A stretch of 64,000 nucleotides of DNA from Sebastes aleutianus (lineage: Eukaryota > Chordata > Actinopteri > Perciformes > Sebastidae). A program made the translations under genes and the position numbers. Under the pieces are notes generated by a model that was not told where the DNA came from, searched no databases, and worked only from the letters and a program-made list of their open reading frames with translations. Below, one piece after another: positions 1 through 13,247 of this stretch. The stretch lies in assembly GCA_916700875.1 (NCBI GenBank), contig CAKAKS010000004.1, positions 14,342,534 to 14,406,533 of the forward strand, given 5' to 3'. Position 1 is the first letter of the stretch. Each line of letters starts with the position of its first letter.

Positions 1-3000
1 TGTTAAAGGTGCAATTTATTAAGTGCTCTGCAGCTGCTAGAGGTGATGGTGGTGGAGATATGGACGATCAGGCCCAGGGGTCAGTCAGAAGTGCTTGACT
101 ATCATTTTATAATGCGCATTATTTTGCTAAATTAGCATCGCCCCATAACATGTGCGGTATTATGCATTCCCTGGTGCGTTTACATTCATGCTTTAGTTTC
201 CGTAGAAAACGTGTCCACTTTGTTGGCATTTAATGTTCTCTTCAGTTTCTTAAAGCTTGATGGATTTTATATTAATACCTAAAGGCAGAGAAGTAATCAA
301 AATCCTGCCTGTAATTCTCTGCTGATGTTTGTATACCTCCATCAGGTTGGCATGTTGATTCCCCTTGTGTGAGCACATTAGAAGACTTTGGTGGCGGGCC
401 AACAGAATAGGGGAAGATTGTCGACTGTCACACAGTGTGAAACTGTAATTAGCTGGCATGGAAGTGTGCTTATGTGAGTTCCCGGGCAAGAGAGATATAG
501 CAGTACAGTTGAGACATGTAAGCCGATACGCTGTTGAAAACAATTACCTTTTGTGATTTAAATGAGCGCATTTCACATCTTGCAAACTTTTGTATCAACT
601 GACAGAAACATATAGGCAGGCAGAGAAGTGGCCTAGGGCAGGAGGCAAGAATGTCATTGGGACGGTGAGCCGAGTGCATTTATCAGGCCTTCATCAATAG
701 TCGATTAATAATTCAGGCAGAGTCTGGGGCTTCTTTAGGGCAGGGTTTCAGCTAGCTTGTAATTTTGTAAATTGCATAGTCATCATGCAATGGATGGGCC
801 AGGCTGCTCTGAGAGTCACAGCTGTGAATGTATTGGCCTTTGGGAGTTTAGTAACAGGTAGAGGAAGAGTTTAATCCAGATGTGGTGGAGTTGTAGTCAG
901 GTATCCACAACAAATGCAGCGGGGAAACAAAGAGGCCTGGAGAGAAACAATATAAAGACAGTTGGAAGCACCTTGCTTGCCAAAAAACTAAATATTAAAG
1001 CTTCTGATGCGCACAAATAATGTAAAGCAGACACAGATGAACATAAATGGATGTTATATAACATACAGAAAGGCGACACTTCTCGAGCTCAGCACTCTGG
1101 ACACAGTTGTAGTCAAACAGATCCGTTGCTTTCCACTTTAAGCTTGACTAAAGAATTAATAATATATCCAAGTCAAAATGGAAATCCAGTTTCAGATAGT
1201 GGCTTTTTGTTAAACCACCAGTCTCGTCCTTTGGTAGATTTCCACCAGATACTTCCCCCCTGGCTTACAGAAAACAAACAGGCATTTCTTTCCATTGTGA
1301 GTTGTTCAAGGTGCCTTGGCCCAGGTGCAGCGTTAGCAGAACAGTCCGTGGCCAGTGAATGAGCAAACCCCTCAATTACCCCAAGCCAGCTCTCTGATAA
1401 GTCCTATTCAACAAAATGGGCCCTCTAATTGCCCTGACCAGTATTACCTGTTCTGCGTCCAAAAGTGCACTATTCTTCCACATTGTTTCCTAGGCAACTG
1501 GAAGTTTTTGTGACCTATAAAAAGTTGCTACTCCTGTAACTGATCCGAGGCTAGGCGGTTGTTTGTTTCCATGGCAGGCTGCTGAGCTATTTATAGGTCT
1601 ATCTAGCTGGTACTAGTAGGCACAGAAAGCGTTACCAAACAATTTTATTCATTCATTTAAAAGAGAGATATCCTCTTGTGCTTTTGATAGATTGAAAGTC
1701 AACTACAGTCGAGAGTTGACTGGATGTTTTGAGAACAAAAAACACCTGGGGCTTCAGCGATTGAGTCACAAAGTCGAGAGGAAGACGGCTTCACACTCTT
1801 CTCCCCTGTTTTACCACTCTCTACTTTTTCCCCCTCAATGCAGAAGCGGATCCTAGTAACAAAACGTAATGTTTATTTTGGAGTCAGAGGCAATGCCCCG
1901 GATGACCGGATTTTCTTTGTTGTGGTTTTGCTTGTGTTTTTAGCAAAGCCGCGCGGAGCTGCTGGTATTGATGATTCATGTGTTCATCATCGGAGGTCCT
2001 TGGCAGTTCATCACGTCTTCCTCTCACTGAAGCAAAAGGTTAATCAGGGAACCCTCCATATTAAAGTGATAATTTATCTCTGATTCACAGGGTTGGAAAA
2101 GACGTATTAATTATCAAGGGTGTCAAGTTGAGTTCAAGAAGAGATCTCCCTTAAGGCATTTGGCAGCTGCATCAAACTTAACTCCAATTTCAAAATCTGT
2201 CTCGAGCTTTTAGTTCTATACACTTCACATATAGTATATTGTAATACCATTACCTCTATTTTCTCTCACAGTTGCCTTTATTTTGCTGCAATTATTTCAT
2301 ATTGTTCCTAAAAACATTTCATTTAGTTGTTGCCAAATTAAAAGTATATATAAAAATGTTGATAACCAAACGTAGATACAGTACTGTAAGAAACCTTTGA
2401 GACAACAGAGAAGATTTAAAAAGGCTGGACAATAGATGGAGAATGAGATGGACTTTTAAAAGAGGTAAGATATCAATAGGAATCCATTTAGTTTATGGAG
2501 TAGATACATTAACTTAACTAACAATCAATCACTCCTGTCTTTAAAGCTTTTTAATGCACGTAAATCTGACCTGTCAATACATTTCCAGCATCATGCTCAC
2601 TCTTAACACCACTGCCTTAGTCCGTTTGTTACTTCCCCCTTGAAATGCACCTTTTACTGTACAGGCTTCCTCATGAGCACTTTTATATTCCGGTAATACT
2701 GCTTTGCAATAAATACAATTCTACGACAGAAGGAGATGAAAAGCTTACAGGCAAAACTTCAAGCAGTTTATGGAAAGGACACAAACAACGGAATTGTTTT
2801 TGCACTTAGACTTTATTCTCTAATGGACATAAACTGTCCGTGTCCTGCCTGGAGGAGGTCATGTGATGTTTTTGTCTCTCATATTTTGCTGCTATTGTTG
2901 AGAATCTTTTTTTATTGTAGCAAAAAGCACATTTGAGTTAAATTGTTCAAGAGCACCATGCATTAGCCTGTCACTATAAAACTATTGTGTTATCTATGGG

Positions 3001-6000
3001 ACAATGTCTTACTGAAACAGAGCAATATTGTACACCAATATGTGGGTTTCTGCTATGGAATACTGTAACATGAGATTGTTCTCCTTCACTTGTAAGCAGT
3101 TCTAGCTGGATGAGATACAACATATTTTCACACAAGTACAAAGGGAGAGTGTGCTGTAAGGGGTGCATTGCAAATTCCATTTCCTCATGGAGGAAGTCAC
3201 CTTTTAGCAGGGCCAAACACATCAAGAGGAAACAAACATGGAAAGTTGGCATATCATTTAGTCCAGTCGGTTCTATTGATGTCTTTCACAATGATATGTT
3301 TGTCCAAATGAACTGCATTAGGAAGCTACAAAGTCTGAGGTCTCAAGAAAGTGGACTTGCATTAGAGAATTGATGTTTACTTTCAATGAATTACTGTTGT
3401 ATTTATGGTTTATACCCCACTGGTAGCAGTCTCCTCACTTGGACGATGCAGTCTTTGTTTCTTCATTTGTAAAGTAACTTGGACAGCTCTTCCTGTTCGT
3501 TGGATATTGATAGTGTAGCAGTAGTGCTCTAGTGAAAACAATAAATGAAAGGCTGTCTCCGTTGCTCATGATGACTGCAGCGACAAGTACCAGACGCATG
3601 CACAGAAGTCACCAAGAGGTACTTTGGGGTAAGGTATTAGCATATGCGTCAGCACTCTCCTCGCATAGTCTTAAACTGTGATTACCCCATTGGTTATTTT
3701 GGACCTTCTTGTCATGCTTCAAGTCCCTCTGACATGATTGGAGGCACCCACTGGTTCGGCAAGCCGCTAATAGTTCACACTGTCCTCAAGGCTGTGAAAA
3801 ATTGTACAGCTCAGCATGTTTCCTGCTGTTCTATAAAACGAGTGACATTTGGTGCCTAGATAATCCGAGCTTCGGTGCACACGCAGAAGGAGGCCGGGTA
3901 GACAGATAAGCCCAGCTGTTAAGTCTGTCCAGGAGTTTAAAATTACTGAAAACTGGTGTCCAATGGGAATGCCCATTCATCACTGCAAATAACTCTGCTG
4001 TGTCCGCTTGCACTTGCTTCTGAGAGAACAAATGTGGATGTAGGTTAAATGTAAGTTATTTTCCGGTCTGTATTTCTGTTTTATTTATATGGGGATAGAT
4101 AGCTGATTGGTAATACCCCGGGCTTAAATAGGCTTGTCCGAGCGCTTGCATCGTCCTTTGGCACACACATAACCAGAACTTGAATGTGGAAGCATATTCT
4201 GTCAGTGAGACAAACCACTGGCTTGCACAGCACTGCCTCTTTTGTAACTGTATTTAGTCTCTAAGCAGAATGGCACAGACCCAATCTAAGTGGCTTTCAT
4301 CTGGCCAATTCAAACAGACGTTTGACCCCAGACATTTGCCTAATGTGTTTTTGTTATGTGGACTCCTGGCTTCACAAATGTCACAGTGGCTGGACTAGTG
4401 GGGGTTTGGTGAGTGACTCAGGGGGTTGGGAGTTGAGGGGGGTACAGGAACAGAGAGTCAGCCTGAGGGGGTGGGGTTGCAAGGCAGAAGTTAAGTCTAT
4501 AACCTCTGCATTTTGTACTCTAACCCATTGGGAGTTGGTGGTGGGTGGATCATAAGTTCCCAGTGATGACCAGCCCCTCCTTCCTCATGGGCCAGACCCA
4601 CTACAAGCCTGCTGATGAGCACCCCGGCCCCCAGCACTCTGCTGACCTGGGCCCAACTGGGCAGGCAGCTGTGGAGGAGACGGGGAGTGCCACATTTCTG
4701 GCCGCCCGGGTTGCGCAAGTCAGAAGCAGGCCCAGACAGTTGGAGCAGGCCTGACAAATGCTGCCATTAGAGGGGTGCTGAAAATTTATTACCAAACATA
4801 TTGGCATTTTAGGGTGCAGCTGACTTAGATTTAGTGGCGTTGCTGACGAGGCTCTGTCTTTAAACCAGAATAACAGATTACTACTAGAAAGTCACACCCT
4901 CCACTTACTGCCCTCATACCGCCTACGTTATTTATACCAATCACTGATATCTGCTCAATATCTGCAATCAAAGTAAGCCTTAAGTTTGCAGCTATGAAAT
5001 TAGGGAATATAGGCAGAAGATGGCTCGTTTCAATTTACAGGAATCAACTGATTTTTAAATCTAAATGTTTTCTCTGTTTGTTTGCGCAAATTGTCAAATT
5101 GTAGGGCAGTTTTGAGAGGAAAGAGCAGGAAAATATATACTGTATATTTTCTATCCAGTGGACCTATATTTATGTTTACCATTTTTTGGGTGTGCATTGT
5201 GTCTTTTTAGTCTTTTTTTCCAGACTGCAAACATATTTTAGTATCATTTCAAACTGCACCAGTGAAGTGAAGCTTCATCCAACACTGAATTCAGCGCATC
5301 TAGGGGAAAGGCATATGAGAGCATTTATCCACTGTGTGTGTTATGCGGCGAGCCATACAATATGAACGCTTTGTTGTTTTGTTAAAAAATGGTCCATCCA
5401 ACATTCAGTTTGGTTACACACTACTGAGGCCTGAAAAAAACAGCTTAGCATAAGAAGAATGAACGGAGAGAAACAAAAATCTACCCTCCTTTCTAAATGG
5501 AACAAATCTCAAAATATGTATTTGCTAGTATTTGGTCACATATTTTTATTCTAAGATCATTGCCTTGTGGATATGTTTAAATCACAAAAGCATTTCAAAT
5601 GAAGTAGTCCATATGGTGTGTCAGAAAAATGCTGTTATGTTGATAATCATCTCCGGTGTAAATGTAGAAAAACAGCGCAATGATGCTGATCAAAATATGG
5701 TATCTTTCAAATCTGGTCTGTTTAGTGAATAATAAAAAAACATATGAATAATTTCCTCACAAAGCTCAGTTTTTGCCACACGCTTTTCATCTCACACATG
5801 CCAAGCTGGTGACCAGAACACTACAGTTACTGTTGTTACTGTAGTGTTTAGATGATGTCATCAATTGGGGCGCCGAAAAATTGGCAAACCTTGTGTACAA
5901 TTATTTATACTATAGGTGTTAGAACTGATACAAAAGTGAGGATATTCTGCATCTGCATTCACCTACTTTTTGCCTCTAAGATTTTGATGGATAGTTTAGG

Positions 6001-9000
6001 ATAAATTTATTGGTTTCAGAACGACTCCAATGCTCCAACTCCAACAGTGACAGCTTAGCATGTGATGTGGTCCTTCACATAGGAATTGTACCTCAGTATA
6101 TAGGTTTGTGTTGAAATATGAATGAGGAGAATACTTTCATTTATAAAATATCCCCACGGAAATCCCATATTAATAACTAAAATCAGATTCTATGAAGAAC
6201 ATAAATCTCAAAATAAATTAAATAAACCTTGTTTATGTGACTTATTACGCTGAATTTACTCTTATTATTCTCTTTATCTTTTAACAGGCTATATATTTTA
6301 AGCGTAACGCCCGCGGTGATACTTCCAGCCATAGTGATGTCTCATTCTGAGTAATAGGTCTCTAAAGTGTGCTTGTTTGGCTTTTTTTGGGGCCTTTGGA
6401 GAGCAATAAAGTGTCTGTCTGAGGATTTTCGGGGTCCTTATAGACTTTCTCCAGGTGTGCCTCACTGGTCATAAAGTACAACTCGTCTCTCGTGGTGTAT
6501 GCTTGGATAAATGTGCCCGCTGAGTGTTCTTTAATCAAATACTACTTAGCATGCACTGGGATTTTTAGAAATTTAGAAATGACTTTTGTAAATTCTAAAG
6601 TTTGCTTGCTATATTTTATGCCCTTTAACATAAAAAGGGGTATTTTAGCTACAACATAAGGTCACTCTGTTAATTTTAGTTTGTGGCGTCCACTGAGGTT
6701 AACCATTTCATTTGTTCCTCGCTTTTTTGTGGAGGAAAAGCTCCAATGTATTTTCATGTTGAGGTATGCCGTGTTTACTTTTATCACTGCTCCTCGGTGA
6801 GGCGGGCCAACCTGATGTTTGTTTATAAGAAATTCTGGCTTCACTCGAAACTTTCATTCACCACTTGAAAGCACTTGACTTGCTACTAATTTACCTTGAG
6901 GGACTTCAAAATGATCTGTCTGCACTGTCAAAATCTTTTTTTGTGGTGGCAACTTGTCATCATCAAAGTTTTTCTTTAGAGTTTAATGAAAGCCCGCGAG
7001 ATAGATGGGTTAATGTTATATTGTTTGTAGTTGAATACTGCATGCAGAAAGACATCGTAAACTCAAGGTAACATATGTTGGTTGCTTGATGTTTTCGCTT
7101 TGATTGCTGTAGCTGTCATTGTTGCTAAGCGAGTTGCTTTTAAGTTCACATGAAAACACAAGCAGTGGGAACAGAGGAGGAATGGAATAGTATTGAAAAT
7201 GATCTTGAATTTCCCTTGGTCATCAGTGCTGCTTTGCTTTACCAAGGATATGTCACTCTGTGCAGCTCGGTTATTTTCAACAGGAAACTATGCACATTGA
7301 ATAACTCAGGAATATCCAGTACCTAGCACTTACAGAGCTCTTTGACAAATTGCCATCCAGCAAACTTAATGTCCCACTTGTGTCAGGGGCAAGGCTGCAG
7401 GACGGGAGGTTTGTGTAGTAAAGGTTTTTTTTTGTATTTCCTCCTTAGTCAATAGGTGAACACTTCACCTAGTAATGCCTGTATAAACATATAAAAACTG
7501 TTATTTTATCCAAAGTTATCCCAAGTTCAGATTTCCCTTCTTGGGGGAAGGTTAAGAGTGTAATGCTCTACTGAGACTTATGTCAAAAAAGGGAACTTGA
7601 TCCCGCCCGATGTGTGACATTGTATAAACACTGTAGTAGCTCTACCCAAACAAATTTGCAGCATATGCATATGAAAATATTGCAACTGTGTCACCAGGGT
7701 GTTAGCATTTTGTTTCATCCGTACCATTTGATCCCCTGTCACACCGTTCCTTCACCTTTCACACTGCTTATGTATTCATTGTCAAGATAAGCAAACTTTA
7801 CCGAGATGTTCCCCTTTTGTGGAGCAAAAAAAGTCGCCGCACTTTAGGATCTAAAATTTTCCAAGCACTAGGATTCCAGTTAGATGTACATTAACCCCCC
7901 CGTTCCTTATCTCGAAAACGGAATCAGCCATTTGGAAGTGAGTCTATTTTCATGTGTGTGAGAAGCTGAGTGGATAACCTGTTGGCAGTGGAGGACAGTG
8001 CAGATCTCTCTTCACTCTAAATTGCAGGGCAGGCATCCCTGCAACCCCACATGAGGACCATTGAGTCCCATCAAGATAATCCTTAATAAAGAACGGCTTC
8101 GCATTTAATCTTAGCTCACTTCTCGAATTTCTTACTTGATATAGTTTTTGGCAAGTGACGTTTCAGAGCTGATGTCAGTCGAGCAGTATCAGTGCATCTT
8201 TTGTTAAGCTTCCATTTGGCAGAGGTTCTATTAGGCTATATACATTTTTATAGGTGCAGAATATATTATTAACTTAATTTGTAATATTGTATTTATGTGA
8301 CTGCCTTTCATCAGAAGGTTAACAAAAAAAGCTTAATGACACGTGCAACTAAATTCAAAGTTTAACCTACATTTTGCATGACATTGTTTGCACTTAACAG
8401 CCTCTCATTTAATACTGCGGAACATGAAAATAGTAATCACCGAACATCACCAGTAAAACTACGAGGTTAATTGGAGCCTTGATTCAAAACACACCGTACA
8501 GCACTGCATGCATGCAGGAAAATCTGAGTTTAGTCGTTGAGACATAAACAACTCTGGATAATTACACTGTGCAATTTGAAAATAACTCACTTGCAAAATT
8601 ACATCTCAAACTAATTTTGTACAGCTGCTTATTGAAATAGAGAGCGACAGAGTAAATGCAGTAACTCAATTGGCATGTGTACCCCCCTCTGCTATTAGAA
8701 ATAGTTACTTGAGAGTCCCCAAGCATCTATTAGTCAATTGAGTTATCAAGAACCTGTTCGATGTGCAATATATTTCATGCTTCGATATTGAAACGTGAGC
8801 CTATGGATTTACCTATGGGGAGTTGGTTTGGAAAAGGAGGTATACACTTATATTTCCAGCACGTCGTCCACATCATTACTGCAGTATATTTAAATCAGGA
8901 GCAGTGCAGCTTGAATCTATTTCTGTCAGCTCCTTGTTGACTGCTGCGACAGAGGTTGGTTGGTGTTGACCTGCTTTCAGTACGGGTTGTGAACTCTACA

Positions 9001-10173
9001 GATGATTATGTAGACATTTATTAGTTATTGAATGAAACAAAATGCCATATGATTTTTAAAAAAAAAAGATTTGAATGAGCTCTTTTAGTGACATACATCA
9101 CCATTTTTTATTTCTTATCATCACCCACTGACTACAAGTAGTGCATACATAAGCCAACCGCTAACACAGTATACTATTCTTCTAGCAGTGGGTGTTCTTC
9201 TTCTGTCACCACCTCTTTACCATAGTAAATGTATGATTTCCTCTTTCTTGGTAATCATTTTTCAGTATTACAGTCGGTATTTCACCCACAGTTTTATTAT
9301 GTGGAAATTAAACAAAAATCTAAAATGCTCCATTGACCTCTCAACCATTCATTACACAGAACAGATATTCTTGGAAAAAAAAAAAAAGAAGTCATGACAT
9401 ATTGAAGCAAAAAGCTGTACAAGCATCATCACCAGCTTGAATAAATCACCAGTTTGAGCTCATCAGCAGTAGCAGCAGCACGGCCTTGTGTGTTATAGCA
9501 GCTTCGCGCAGTTGAAATAATAACCTGGAGCAGACAGAAGGCAGTCATTACCTTGCACACAGACGCGGCGTGTATGTGTTGACGGAGGACTTCCACTAGA
9601 CTGCTGTGGAGACGGACAGAGCCGAGCCGCTCGGCCGCTTTTAAACCTCCGGCTTCCCATCACCTCAGCTAATGACCTAAGCCCTTGTTTACCCTCAGAA
9701 GTCCCTCTATGACAAAAAGAAATCCAGCAGCGACCTAAGACTCACAAGAGAGAGCACAAAAATGTGGTTTGTGGTGAAAAAAAGAGCATAACAAAAACAA
9801 GAGAGAAAGAAGGGGGGGGGGGGAAGAAAAGTGTGGGCCCTTGGGGTGTGTGAGCGGAGCCTGGTGTTCCAGTGGACAGGCAGGCCGGTGGAGAGATCTG
9901 CCCTTTCATTGTCTTAGTCTCCACTGATACAATCTGGAGAGGGCTCTATTGCTTAAAGCTGTGAGTGAATGACATATGGGGAGCTGGTGTGAGGCACAAC
10001 TCCCCCGTGCCTCCTCCAGACCCAAAGTCTTCCTGTGAGAGAGCACCGAGCAACTTTTCTGCTTTTTCAAAACGGCAGCAGCCTCCCTCTCCCTCCCTCA
10101 TTCACTGCCTCCCTCCCTCCCTCTCCCTCTCTCTCTCTCTCTCACTCTCTCTCTTTTTTTCCCTCTTCCTCAG
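1..10173. other. Upstream non-coding region
   Basis: No gene, RNA gene or full mobile element is supported. Open reading frames here are short (about 100 codons or fewer), lack homology I recognise and have no partner exons. Points seen: a GC-rich block at 4370-4760, a perfect 11-bp hairpin at 5817-5848, a G12 run at 9812-9823 and a GC-rich stretch at 9600-9660. In other vertebrates the DNA upstream of EYA1 is gene-poor and enhancer-rich, so long-range control elements are likely but not identified. Confidence 0.6.
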
Positions 10174-10474
10174 ACACTCACTAGTCACTGCCTGAAGCAG
10201 TAATCGGACAACTCTCTTTCTCACTAGGACCGGGTCTCCTGAGATACGGCGGCGCGGGGCTCCATGGGTTCCAACACCTAAAATGAAAAAGAAAAAAGCA
10301 GTCTTGTAGTTTACATGTATTGTGCTACAGATTCTACCAAACACCCGAAGAACTCTTTTAGAAAGTTTGCTGTCCGTTCTGCTGGACTGAACGATCTCTC
10401 TGTAGCAGATTTTTTTTTTTGTTAAAAGAAGATATAAGAAGGGATAAACACACGGGGATTCAACCATAATTGTA
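10174..10474 (+). other. eya1: Probable eya1 5' untranslated exon
   Basis: A pyrimidine tract of about 80 bases (10090-10170) ends in TTCCTCAG, and a GTGAGT donor follows at 10475. Between them lies a 301-base stretch with locally high CpG (GGCGGCGCGGGG near 10248) and only a five-codon upstream reading frame (ATG at 10264, stop soon after). It may be an internal 5' exon or, if the CT tract is a promoter element, the first exon. Its donor would join the exon at 17846 across a 7.4 kb intron. No transcript evidence is available. Confidence 0.4.
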
Positions 10475-10555
10475 GTGAGTATGACTTTAATGTATACGTG
10501 ATGTTTGATATGTTAGTTTAATAACTGTCTTGTCCTGTAATTTTTGAGTATTTCA

Positions 10556-10607
10556 GTGTGTGTGTGTGTGTGTGTGTGTACGTGTGTGTGAGTGTGTGTG
10601 TGTGTGG
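10556..10607 (+). repeat. (GT)n microsatellite
   Basis: About 52 bases of GT with two small interruptions, some 80 bases after the putative 5' exon. Confidence 0.95.
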
Positions 10608-13180
10608 AATTATCTCCTTTATTTGGTACATTTGCATCAGCATTTAATTCAAAATATAATTCTCAATTAAAGTATTCATATCAATAGAGCAGTAGGAGTA
10701 ACCATTTAATTTCTGCACTTATCTTGTCATTAATTGTTATGGCAGCAGCTACTACATCTTTATTATTGTAATAATTCTAATACTGCAGAGCTGTTCAAAA
10801 ATGTATAATAATTTTAATAATATCAACCAAACAGGAAGGCTTTAATCTTCACAGGTCAGCTGCAATTCATTGATGATGATAGATTAATGGCTAAAAAAAA
10901 CAATTGTTCTTGATGAATGTTTAGTTTTCATTCAAGTGGAAGTAAATGCAACCCACTTCCCGATAAAGAAGTCAATTTTAAAATGTAATGCGATGATATT
11001 TAAATAACAATTCATGGTATATTACATTGTATTTGATAATTGCTTAACAACTTATACATATACTACTATACGTTCTGTTTTTAGTCAAATAGCTTTAGAA
11101 ATTTAACAGTCAATTTATCTGTAATTATAAATAACATTTGTATAAAAATGTCCCCTAAAATTGCCATCTTAAAAATTATTATATGGATTTTATATCCATT
11201 CATAATTGAAAATACGGTTTTAAATACCAGAAAAAAAAGTATTTTGTTAGCATGAGAGAGTAATATCCTGGTTGCTTATGTATCCAAATTCCCCTTTGAA
11301 ATATGGGATGTTCTTCTGCTTGGCCCAGTTTACATTTTTTGATCAGGCTACGAAAACACGCTGCTCCCTGCAGGAGTTCCCTTTTTGACTGGCAGAACAA
11401 ACAAAACCAACACAGTTAAAGCAGTTGACATCCAATGCCATATGCTGAGGCCAGGAATGCTGCGAGGAGACCTGAGAGGCTCTCGGCGTCTGACCGAGAC
11501 AACAGGCCTCGACTCCCGGCCGTGCTGCGTCTCCGCTCGCCAGTGTTTCGCGTGTAGTAAAGATGACTCACCCGCTGTAATCACCAGCCTCTCTAATTGA
11601 AGGATGTTCTGGTTTAATGTCCTCTGTGTGATCACAGGCTTACATCACAAGTCACGGAATTATGATGTGTGTGAAGGGCATTTCATCTCTCAAATTGTGC
11701 TTTTTTTTCCTCCTTTTTCACCCTCTAATTCCTGTCATTTTCAAACGCCTGCTTTAGAAAGGTGTGTGTTAGTAGATGAAAGAGAGGAAATAGAGAGGTT
11801 AGGATAGGCTAGTGAGCTACCGCTCTGTGCAGACAAACATGACAGTGTTTGTGATCGCCTGCTGCGACCATTCACTCACACAATAACCTTATTTATCCAA
11901 TTAACTGATAATGAGCAGGCTGATTTGGCGCTGTTTACACTGTGTATTTGCTTTACGCATACAGGGAGAGATCAGGGTCTCCCTGCCTGGCTGTGGAGCT
12001 CCATGCATGTGTAGCAGCAGCAGTGTGTACAAGCAGGAGTGGTCGGCGGTGACGGTGGCATTGTTTGCCCAAGGCCTGATGCCTTCCGTATAGATGTGTC
12101 TAGCCGGCCGAGCCCTTGTCCTCTTCTCTCAGGGAGGAGATTGAAAATGGTGAAAGACACAGAGGGCTAATTGATCGAGCCTCACTGATAGAGCTATTAG
12201 TGAGGAAGAGGGGGAGAGAGAGCGCGAGAGAAAGAAGAAGGAAATAGGGGACCTCCTATTAAGTAGCCCATACTGGGTGATTAGTGGGCAGGGGTTGTTT
12301 ACTAAATACTGTTGGGTGTTATTTTGTTAACAAGCCACTGTTTGGACCTGGAATATGTGGCTGAAAGAACAGGAAATGAGCTTTAAAGATTTCTGTTGAT
12401 TGCCATTACAGGTCCTCAATCACTAATACCCACTAGTGTGTTTGTTTGTAAATGGAAATATGTTTACGTTGTGCAAGATAATAAGGAAGCCGCTGAGTTG
12501 AGAGAAATTGTAGTCAAAAGGGATTGTACTGCACATGCCTCTGATCATATATTTAAAATTTAAACTGCAACTTTATTACCTTCTGCAGTGTTTATATGAA
12601 CTAAGCAATTTTAGAATTTCCTCTGCTTCCTAACTTGCGTAGATAATAATTTCTTTAACATAATAGATCACTGCTTCAGATTTTAAGAGAATAACATATA
12701 TTATGATATAATCGTTAAGATTTGTCACTTGGCGTTCTTTCATCTGAGCGTTGTAAAGCCTCTCTCTCGTTCTGACTGCGGTGGTCACGGTGGTAGGCAG
12801 CTTGTGATAAAATGTGCACCTTAAATCTTGTTTCGATGGCCCCTCAAAGGCGAACTGGCCTTCTGGAAATAATTTTGAAAGGTTGAAGAGCACAGTATTA
12901 ACAGATTTAACGTAGCTATTGAGTGAATTGCCGGAGCACCATGTCAGATTGGGCCAAATGAGAGAGACAAATTGCACATCAACACACAGCACATCTGTTA
13001 ATAATTGTGCTTTTAATTACAGACAAGTATGACATTTTAAATTACGTGTGAAACACCATGTGCTTTTATAATTTGTCGGCATAAGCCACATTCGTGCAGA
13101 CCGGTACAGTTCATCTGTATAAATAAATGTACATGAAATATTAAAAAAATATTTCATGCTATTTTATCTAAAGATGTTTT

Positions 13181-13247
13181 TGTTTAAACATGTATTTTAT
13201 TACATTTTAATAATACATTATTGTAATGTAATAATACATTTAAACAA
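13181..13247. repeat. AT-rich inverted repeat (hairpin)
   Basis: Left arm TGTTTAAACATGTATTTTAT and right arm ending AATACATTTAAACA pair with small bulges. A separate perfect 10-bp pair ATGAAATATT/AATATTTCAT lies just before it at 13133-13158. It could be a MITE remnant. Confidence 0.5.
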
